Virus record (IMG/VR): IMGVR_UViG_3300034407_000987
Span: 1-30,167 of that record
Reading direction: 5' to 3' (one strand)
Source of the DNA: a virus
Length of the DNA: 30,167 bases
Program-made: the position numbers and the translations under genes
Notes under the pieces: generated by a model
Told to the model about the DNA's origin: nothing
The model's input: the letters and a program-made list of their open reading frames with translations, nothing else
Database searches by the model: none
Shown: piece after piece, positions 25,246 through 30,167 of the stretch
Layout of the letters: every line of letters begins with the position of its first letter
Position numbering within the stretch: position 1 is the stretch's first letter

Positions 25246-25280
25246 TATTGCTCCCTTTTATACATTGATACAAATAGTTT
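25246..25280 (-). promoter_or_regulatory. Possible host-type promoter and leader for the RNAP gene
   Basis: Immediately after the terminator, the minus strand has TTGTTT, 17 bases, then TGTATAAAAGG and the RNAP start. This roughly fits a sigma70 -35/-10 pair, as would be needed to express the phage RNAP with the host enzyme. AT-rich sequence makes such matches common, so confidence is low. Confidence 0.25.
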
Positions 25281-25317
25281 AAAACAAAAGAATGTGCAGT
25301 AACTATCGGACTGCACA
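25281..25317 (-). terminator. Rho-independent terminator after the integrase gene
   Basis: TGTGCAGT (25293-25300) and ACTGCACA (25310-25317) form a perfect 8-bp stem with a 9-nt loop; on the minus strand the stem is followed by TTCTTTTGTTTT. It lies just past the integrase stop and before RNAP. It would separate the right-hand early block from RNAP transcription. Confidence 0.85.
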
Positions 25318-25328
25318 CTCTTATTTGT

Positions 25329-26342
25329 TTATGCATTTATGTCATAATTTGCCTCCAACACTTTAACAGCATCTTGTAAATTTTTTGGCGCAAGATGTGC
25401 GTAAGTTAATGTTTGATTTATATTTTTATGGCCAAGCCATTCTTTGACCACTTGTAAAGAGATACCTCTTTGTACAAGTCTAGACGCGCATGTGTGTCTA
25501 CAAGCATGCAATACAAATTGTTTGTCTTGTAACAAACCCATTTTTTCACGCACATAATTCCATTGAAATCTAATATCTGAATCTTTTAAATCAGCAAAAG
25601 GATATTTAGTTGTGTATCTTAAAAATATTTCTTGTACTCTTTTTGTTAAAGGTATAGTTCTCGGTTTTTCATTTTTAGTTTCATACACAGATAAATTACC
25701 ATTAACAATATCAGTTTTACAAGCATTTAATAATTCTGTTTTTCTTAAACCTGTATCTATTAACACAATAACAAAATCTAAAAAATAAAAGAATTCTGCA
25801 TTAAACAATATATCTAATATTTTATTTTCTTCGTCAAGTGAAAAAAATCTGGTTCTACCTTTGCCTTCTTTAAGCCATTCAATAACTGGTTTAGCAGGTA
25901 TATATTTTCTTTTATGTGCAAACGTCAACATTTTAGATAATGACGCTAATTTTCTATTTATAGTTCCGTTAGAATTACCTTGGTCTTTTAAAATATTTAC
26001 TAAATCATCAATAGTAGTTTCATCTATATTGTTAACATCAGTATTTTTTCCGATTAATTCTACAACATTGTTTGCGTTGTATAATTGTTTTACATCTGTA
26101 TTATACCAATAACGATCTGTAGTTTTTTTAAATAAATTTTGCAATGATAGTACAGAGTATTTTAATGGATCTAATTTTTGTAATTCGCTTTTTATATCTT
26201 TATTATGTTTCATACAATCTAAAACAACAGCAGAAATAATGTCTGCGTTGCTTTTTGTTCCATTAAAACTTTCACGAAATCTTTTACCGTCGTGTGTCAC
26301 ATCAACTTGATATGAATCTTTACCTCTTTGTCTTACTGGCAT
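25329..26342 (-). CDS. int: Tyrosine recombinase / phage integrase
   Basis: This 337-residue integrase has the full catalytic set: R200 in DTGLRKTELL, H279-x-x-R282 in LHACRHTCASR, H305 in WLGHKN, and the nucleophile Y314 in TLTYAHL. The N-terminal part (about 3-60) looks like an arm-binding region (RQRGKDSYQVDVTHDGKRFRESF), followed by a SAM-like core-binding domain (about 70-155). It indicates that this T7-like phage can integrate. T7-like pelagiphages are known to carry integrases that use host tRNA genes. I found no tRNA-like attP sequence in the flanking gaps. AAGGAG precedes the ATG. The 3' end is followed by a strong terminator. Confidence 0.95.
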   Translation of the reverse strand: MPVRQRGKDSYQVDVTHDGKRFRESFNGTKSNADIISAVVLDCMKHNKDIKSELQKLDPLKYSVLSLQNLFKKTTDRYWYNTDVKQLYNANNVVELIGKNTDVNNIDETTIDDLVNILKDQGNSNGTINRKLASLSKMLTFAHKRKYIPAKPVIEWLKEGKGRTRFFSLDEENKILDILFNAEFFYFLDFVIVLIDTGLRKTELLNACKTDIVNGNLSVYETKNEKPRTIPLTKRVQEIFLRYTTKYPFADLKDSDIRFQWNYVREKMGLLQDKQFVLHACRHTCASRLVQRGISLQVVKEWLGHKNINQTLTYAHLAPKNLQDAVKVLEANYDINA

Positions 26343-26742
26343 TTTCTCTCTCCTTTAATTTCTTTTTATGTTGATCTATAACTTTTTGTATATCGGGTGA
26401 TTGCCAACCTTTTGGTTTAACACAATCATAATAATAACTACGTTTAGATCTACCTCTAACTTTTTTCATGTTTGCTTTATGGACTTCTTTCCACGCAGCG
26501 TTGAATGGTAAGTTAAATAACCACGCTGTACCAATGATAACATAAGTTAAATCGACTAACGCATCTAATGCATCATCGGTTTTGTTTTCACCAATCGCAG
26601 CTTTTAATTCATTTAGTTCTTCTTCAATAAATTTTATTCTAAATGTAATTAAATCTGTTCTTACTTGAGGGATTGCTGGTTTTTTCTGTTGACGCCAACC
26701 AAACTTTTTGTGGAATGCTTCTATGTCTGACCAAAAACTCAT
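26320..26742 (-). CDS. MazG-like nucleoside triphosphate pyrophosphohydrolase
   Basis: I place the start at the ATG at 26742, which follows GGGGGAG; the frame is open upstream but overlaps the previous ORF. The product is about 140 residues. The all-alpha NTP-PPase pattern is visible: FIEEELNELKAAI (EExxEL) followed by DDALDALVDLTYVIIGTA (DALvDl.YV..G). ANMKKVRGRSK and CVKPKGWQSPDI near the end are typical of phage members. Such enzymes hydrolyse dNTPs to dNMPs; some phage forms are dCTP-specific and serve base replacement. Substrate cannot be read from sequence. With the hydroxymethylase-like gene in the same genome, a dCTP-removing role is an attractive inference. Its stop overlaps the integrase start. 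Confidence 0.8.
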   Translation of the reverse strand: MSFWSDIEAFHKKFGWRQQKKPAIPQVRTDLITFRIKFIEEELNELKAAIGENKTDDALDALVDLTYVIIGTAWLFNLPFNAAWKEVHKANMKKVRGRSKRSYYYDCVKPKGWQSPDIQKVIDQHKKKLKERENASKTKR

Positions 26743-26939
26743 AATCTCCCCCATTGTATGTCTCTGTGTAATTGAAACACTGATGTTTTCAATTTTAATC
26801 TTAATTTGCCCAATGTACATAGCTTCTTTACTATTGGATCCTTAGGATTTTCTCTAATAAAATTAACAAAATGCTCTTGTTGGCCATAAAACGCCAAGCC
26901 AAGACTATTTAATAATGCAATTGTTTCTCTTCTATTCAT
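26739..26939 (-). CDS. Hypothetical protein, 66 aa
   Basis: The ATG at 26939 overlaps the stop of the preceding 57-aa ORF in the string ATGAATAG, which suggests coupled translation because no separate ribosome binding site is obvious. The product begins MNRRETIALLNSLGLAFYGQ and has a basic C-terminal half (LGKLRLKLKTSVFQLHRD). I recognise no family. Its stop overlaps the start of the MazG-like gene by four bases, so it belongs to the same operon. Confidence 0.5.
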   Translation of the reverse strand: MNRRETIALLNSLGLAFYGQQEHFVNFIRENPKDPIVKKLCTLGKLRLKLKTSVFQLHRDIQWGRL

Positions 26940-27105
26940 CGTAAATTACCAGTTTCATTTTATCTTTTAATGCTAAATATTTTTCTTTGTAATCTATCTC
27001 ATGATGTTTTTTTAATTTAGCTTTTAAATCTATATTTTCATCTATTGCTTTATCTAATTCTTTTTCTAATTGAATTATTTTTAGTTGTGCGTTTTGTTCT
27101 GACAT
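26932..27105 (-). CDS. Small coiled-coil protein, 57 aa
   Basis: ATG at 27105, stop TAG at 26932-26934. The product starts MSEQNAQLKIIQLEKELDKA and continues as one charged helix with Leu/Ile at heptad spacing (LEKELDKAIDENIDLKAKLKKH), ending in KLVIYDE. This is likely a coiled coil. It begins directly after the PLP enzyme stop (27106), with AGGT about 8 bases upstream, and its last codons overlap the start of the 66-aa ORF. The function is unknown; helical multimerisation or partner binding is possible. Confidence 0.6.
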   Translation of the reverse strand: MSEQNAQLKIIQLEKELDKAIDENIDLKAKLKKHHEIDYKEKYLALKDKMKLVIYDE

Positions 27106-27921
27106 TTAATAACCTGCTACATTCCAAAAATATGCACCATCGGAAGCATATTCTTTAATAAATCTCCAAGCTTTGGCGTCATAGTTTGGAGCCGACGGAA
27201 AGGGTGGTAAAAATTTTTTATTCTCATAAGTAGTAAACGCCATCGGGTGAGAATAAACTTTTGCTTTTCCTAATTCGCCAGCTTTCATATTTCTTGCTAC
27301 TGCAACTGCATGAAACTCACAATCAGGCCAAGCTATTTGCATTGATCTTTGTAAAACACCGGTTGATACAACTGACCACATCTCTTTTGGTTTTATATTC
27401 ATTTGTAACATAGCCTTTACAAGACAAGCGATGATAGTTGGGTCATCTCTAAGTCCTGGTTGGAAATAATATGAAGAAGGATTGTTCTCGCAGTATTCAC
27501 GTGCAGATTTGCGTAGTCCATTCATACCATAAATCTTTTTAAAATAAACCTCAGCTCCGTAGTCTATACATCGCTGAACATGTGGTGTTATTTCTTTAGA
27601 TTCAGGAACAAACAACACACAAGTTTTTCCCCATTTTCTTGCCAACCATGACAAAGAGATTCCCGCATAACCAAATCTCGGTTGTACATAAACAACGTGT
27701 GTAGCGTTGAGCTTCGACATTCTGTAATGTATCGCTCGTGCTTTTGTTCCGACTTCTAATAAGTCTTCACGAACCACGTTAATACCTTCATGTTCAACGA
27801 TCTTCGGTGCTGGATAAGGACTTTCATAATCCTTAACCAAATCCAAATACGATTGTGCATTTGGAAACTGTAAATTTATATCTTTATTTATTCCGTCAAT
27901 TAAATGTTCTGAATAACCCAT
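27106..27921 (-). CDS. Fold-type II PLP-dependent enzyme (ACC deaminase / D-cysteine desulfhydrase-like)
   Basis: This 271-residue protein resembles the tryptophan-synthase-beta superfamily. VVREDLLEVGTKARAIHYRM (about 49-68) matches the 'kReDl..gGNKxRkl' motif, and K60 is the expected PLP Schiff-base lysine. THVVYVQPRFGYAGISLSWLARKWGKTCVLFVP (about 73-105) corresponds to the 'sNHa.a.A..a...g' nucleotide-like helix, though the usual Asn-His is absent. A late SVVSTGVLQRSMQIAWP (about 183-199) replaces the usual Gly-rich phosphate loop. At 271 residues it is shorter than typical members (about 325-340), so it may be specialised. It lies between a DNA-modification-transferase-like gene and a coiled-coil ORF. 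PLP enzymes occur in phage thymine hypermodification loci; a role acting on a base-linked amino acid is inference. Confidence 0.75.
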   Translation of the reverse strand: MGYSEHLIDGINKDINLQFPNAQSYLDLVKDYESPYPAPKIVEHEGINVVREDLLEVGTKARAIHYRMSKLNATHVVYVQPRFGYAGISLSWLARKWGKTCVLFVPESKEITPHVQRCIDYGAEVYFKKIYGMNGLRKSAREYCENNPSSYYFQPGLRDDPTIIACLVKAMLQMNIKPKEMWSVVSTGVLQRSMQIAWPDCEFHAVAVARNMKAGELGKAKVYSHPMAFTTYENKKFLPPFPSAPNYDAKAWRFIKEYASDGAYFWNVAGY

Positions 27922-28858
27922 TCTTATTTCCTTCTATTTTTAATTTAGACAATCTTGTTATTTGATGTGGTTGTAAGTGTTCATATCCTTTTGGAACATA
28001 ATTTCCCCAATATCTAACTGCGTCACAAACTACATCTTCAAGTGAGTATGGTTGGTTGCCTGTTAGATCTACAAGATCTTGCATGCATTGTTCGTACCAA
28101 AATTGTTTCTTAATTTTTTCGTCATTGACGTACATCAAATCAAAACCTCGAATACAATTAGAACCATAATAACAATGACTATCAGGATCCACGAGTTGAG
28201 GTTGATACTCTGCTATATCCATTACGAATGCAGTTAAAACAAAATGGTATCTTTTAAGACCATTCTTTACATGCCAATTTAAACAGAAATCTACGGCTTC
28301 TTTTATTCCACGTAGTTGCCAATTTTGAAACCATTCGAGGACGTCATCAACTAATCTTGGTGCGTATTCGCACAAGTATAGTTTGCCACCAGTTTTATAT
28401 CCAGATCCCGACGGCTTTGGAAAGGGAGGAATCTGGTTTCCTAGTGACGTGAACATTACGCCCTCGAAGGCTTTAATATAGTCGACCATTTTTTCAAGTG
28501 TACCTTGTTCGGCAACTTTGGCGGCTATACTATTCCGATAACCGTGATCTTTAGGTCCGAAGCTCGCACCTGACCCGGTCATTCTGTGGAATAAATATAA
28601 GTATAACCACTCTCTCAACGGAAATACATATTTTTTATATCGTCTTTGTGCAGGTGATTCATCACCATATGTTAAGTCTTCAAGTACATTTGAAAACCCT
28701 GCGTATCGACGGTTTACACAATTATAAATTGTTACGTTATCCTGCAAAGGATCGTTACAAAGAGTTGAGGGAGGAAGTAACCCATTGTTCCGATCTTGCA
28801 GGATTTTTGCTCGATGATAGTAGGACATAAAATCGTTTACAAAATTAGTCCTTAACAT
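27896..28858 (-). CDS. Amino-acid:DNA transferase / 5-hmdU DNA kinase helical-domain family protein (putative)
   Basis: This 320-residue protein resembles the alpha-glutamyl/putrescinyl thymine pyrophosphorylase and 5-hmdU-DNA-kinase helical family from hypermodified phages. The order of motifs fits: SYYHRAKIL.. (12-20), then a P....NDPL....YNCVNRRYAGFSN segment (about 29-57, like 'PWtdDpil..ykf.NvyR..DR.t'), then AFVMDIAEYQPQL with YYGSNCIRGFDL (about 210-241, like 'f.aYqi..Dl.y....GpGa.rGl'), then SLEDVVCDAVRYWGNY (about 272-287, like 'dvEhslCeydKY.r'). In such phages these proteins attach amino acids or amines to pyrophosphorylated 5-hydroxymethyluracil in DNA. The gene overlaps the PLP enzyme and SGNH genes by 26 and 7 bases. 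Similarity is by eye, so the family is likely but the reaction is not established. Confidence 0.62.
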   Translation of the reverse strand: MLRTNFVNDFMSYYHRAKILQDRNNGLLPPSTLCNDPLQDNVTIYNCVNRRYAGFSNVLEDLTYGDESPAQRRYKKYVFPLREWLYLYLFHRMTGSGASFGPKDHGYRNSIAAKVAEQGTLEKMVDYIKAFEGVMFTSLGNQIPPFPKPSGSGYKTGGKLYLCEYAPRLVDDVLEWFQNWQLRGIKEAVDFCLNWHVKNGLKRYHFVLTAFVMDIAEYQPQLVDPDSHCYYGSNCIRGFDLMYVNDEKIKKQFWYEQCMQDLVDLTGNQPYSLEDVVCDAVRYWGNYVPKGYEHLQPHQITRLSKLKIEGNKNGLFRTFN

Positions 28859-29835
28859 AATGGACCTCTATAAAACTTAGGTGCTATGTGCACTGACTGA
28901 GGTTTTTCCATTACATCGAATGATAATTCTTTTTGATCATTCAAGAAATCTTTCGGGTGTTTGTAACACTTCCATCCATGTTTATGAGTAAAGCGTTCTA
29001 TTTGTTGTGTCATGTGATCTACAAGATGTTGGCGTTCTTCTTGTGAACCATAGTATGGTGTGTTTTTATACCAACCTGTTTTAGGTATACGTCTTGATAT
29101 ATTTTCAATTGGCAACGGACACACAACTTCGATACTTGGTATTTTAAACTCAGCCACAACCTCTTGTATTTGTTTTTCATATTCTCTTAACAATACATGT
29201 AAAGTTCTTGTCGGCATTCTTCGTCTTAAAATATGATGACGAATGTCTATGTTACCAAAGTAAAATGTAATATGTTTTAAATTACTTTTACCATCTACTA
29301 AGTGTGCAATATATGGTCTTACATAATTAACTAATCTATATTGTAATGCACCATGTAAAGTCTTTGCATCATTACGATCAACCATTGTATCTGGCATCCA
29401 AACCGAATTAGCGTGGCTGTCTCCGACAATTAAACTTTGTAAGCCTAATTTGTGCATACGAACAACAGGCATATTTCTGCATTTTTCAGTAAGTGCATTC
29501 CAATCGAAATCATTCCATTCTTTAGAACCACTTGAACATCTTGCTTTACCAAGTGCACCGAAATCTGGACAAGGTATATCTAATGACATAAATCCATTCT
29601 TTGCGTCAAGAAACTTTTGAAACGGCGATGGATCTTTTGCGCCTCCAAACATATTTAAGGCACCACTCCATTCCATACCATGATACAGTAAAATCATATC
29701 ATAATCTTTCCAATCGTCATTCGCGCCGATGATAGTCGAGTTTGTGAGTTTACCCCATATTCTTGGCCAACTTCCTCGATGCGAGTATTGACTTTTTGAT
29801 ATTGCGTAATGTATACTTGCTATTGCTTTTTTCAT
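28852..29835 (-). CDS. SGNH/GDSL-type hydrolase-like protein
   Basis: This 327-residue protein has an N-terminal region of unknown type (about 1-130, with YDMILLYHGMEWSGALNMFGG) followed by an SGNH-like domain. LIVGDSHANSVW (S140 in GDS) fits block I with the nucleophile Ser, ITFYFGNIDIRHH (about 189-201) fits block III with G.N.D, and PQSVHIAPKFY (H316) fits the C-terminal His block; the Asp three residues before that His is absent here. Family members are esterases or acyltransferases. The gene is in an overlapping set with the transferase-like and PLP genes, so it may add or remove an acyl or ester group in the same pathway. GGAG precedes the ATG. Confidence 0.65.
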   Translation of the reverse strand: MKKAIASIHYAISKSQYSHRGSWPRIWGKLTNSTIIGANDDWKDYDMILLYHGMEWSGALNMFGGAKDPSPFQKFLDAKNGFMSLDIPCPDFGALGKARCSSGSKEWNDFDWNALTEKCRNMPVVRMHKLGLQSLIVGDSHANSVWMPDTMVDRNDAKTLHGALQYRLVNYVRPYIAHLVDGKSNLKHITFYFGNIDIRHHILRRRMPTRTLHVLLREYEKQIQEVVAEFKIPSIEVVCPLPIENISRRIPKTGWYKNTPYYGSQEERQHLVDHMTQQIERFTHKHGWKCYKHPKDFLNDQKELSFDVMEKPQSVHIAPKFYRGPLC

Positions 29836-29850
29836 TTGTTTATCTCCGTG

Positions 29851-30054
29851 TTAACAATAACAACCAACAAAAGAAAACCCTTGTTTGTCTGTAACTTCCC
29901 AAACATTTGCTTTGTCATTGTAAGTTGCGTATTGTTCTCTAAGAACGTCGCATTGATCAAAACAATCCATTGTAAGATTGCGTGGTATATCAACGTATAC
30001 CAAACCTTGCGGTCCAAAGAGTATTACTGTTATTTTTAATAGTGTTGTTATCAT
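29851..30054 (-). CDS. Small Cys-containing protein, possible secreted or membrane-anchored (67 aa)
   Basis: The ATG at 30054 has AAAGGA at good spacing. The product starts MITTLLKITVILFGPQGLVY, a short basic-hydrophobic segment resembling a signal peptide or membrane helix, followed by a polar domain with four Cys (DCFDQC near 30-35, GCYC at the end) and DKANVWEVTDKQG. Small proteins of this style, ending in one or two Cys, recur at phage operon starts, with unknown function. A second frame in the same DNA (29832-30017) lacks these features and I did not choose it. It is the first gene after the promoter-like region at the right edge. Confidence 0.6.
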   Translation of the reverse strand: MITTLLKITVILFGPQGLVYVDIPRNLTMDCFDQCDVLREQYATYNDKANVWEVTDKQGFSFVGCYC

Positions 30055-30167
30055 AAAATCCTTTGCGTTCTAATAGGTGTACCAATTACACTAGTATATT
30101 AGTTAACACCAGGAAAATAATAATAATAACATTTGTCACTCATTGCACACAATACAATACAAAACAT
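30055..30167 (-). promoter_or_regulatory. Regulatory region at the right edge with GTGTA half-sites, repeat of the SSB leader
   Basis: It holds GTGTA (30077-30081), TACAC (30087-30091) and GTATA (30094-30098) in the same order as 22802-22826, and the minus strand shares ACTAGTGTA, then GGTACAC, Y, TATTAG, and AAC..AAAGGA up to the start codon. A 22-codon frame from an ATG at the edge (30167) ends at 30099; it may be the tail of another gene beyond the window. The shared elements suggest common control of the modification cassette and the replication operon. Confidence 0.5.

Noticed and set aside
25246-25328. Possible attP site next to the integrase
   Set aside because: No tRNA 3'-end-like sequence (such as GGTTCGAATCC) is visible. 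The inverted repeat here is better explained as a terminator. The attP may lie outside the window.
29832-30017. A 61-codon minus-strand frame overlapping the 67-aa ORF
   Set aside because: The alternative frame (29851-30054) has a better ribosome binding site, a signal-like start and a Cys-containing domain; both cannot reasonably be coding.
1-30167. CRISPR arrays, tRNA or rRNA genes, insertion sequences
   Set aside because: No regularly spaced direct repeats, cloverleaf-like sequences or transposase genes were recognised when reading both strands.

Overview
The window is most of the genome of an AT-rich, T7-like podovirus (autographivirus), with almost every gene on the minus strand. Gene order, the single-subunit RNA polymerase, the tyrosine integrase, the low GC and the small Lys/Arg-rich ORFs beside the capsid gene all resemble pelagiphages of SAR11 (HTVC019P/HTVC011P type). 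That assignment is inference from memory; no database was searched. Read 5'->3' on the minus strand (right to left here), the window runs from early genes to the tail fibre. Terminase, holin and genome ends are not present and probably lie beyond the left edge.

Right block (30.17-25.3 kb): a promoter-like region is followed by a 67-aa Cys-containing ORF, an SGNH-type hydrolase, a protein resembling the amino-acid:DNA transferase / 5-hmdU-DNA-kinase helical family, a fold-type II PLP enzyme, two small ORFs, a MazG-like NTP pyrophosphohydrolase and an integrase that ends at a strong hairpin terminator. Middle block (25.2-15.2 kb): T7-like RNAP, ssDNA-binding protein, endonuclease I, a T7-lysozyme-like protein without its C-terminal zinc ligands, a P-loop (deoxy)nucleotide kinase, a thymidylate-synthase-fold enzyme with Asp at the pyrimidine-selecting position (dCMP-hydroxymethylase-like), primase-helicase, DNA polymerase, an HNH endonuclease, 5'-3' exonuclease and a DUF3310 protein. 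Left block (15.2-0 kb): small virion-type proteins, portal, scaffold, two tiny basic proteins, major capsid protein, a T-phi-like terminator, tail tubes A and B, a gp13-like protein, three internal virion proteins and the start of the tail fibre.

The most interesting reading is a dispersed DNA base hypermodification system. A dCMP(or dUMP)-hydroxymethylase-like enzyme and an adjacent kinase could make a hydroxymethylated precursor, and the MazG-like enzyme could deplete the ordinary nucleotide. The right-hand cassette (transferase-like + PLP enzyme + SGNH hydrolase) could then decorate the base in DNA. This is inference from family resemblance and has not been demonstrated. Two near-identical 29/30-nt elements with a T7-promoter-like CTATAGG core lie where T7 has phi6.5 and phi17. 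A second, different repeated motif (GTGTA half-sites) precedes both the modification cassette and the SSB operon.
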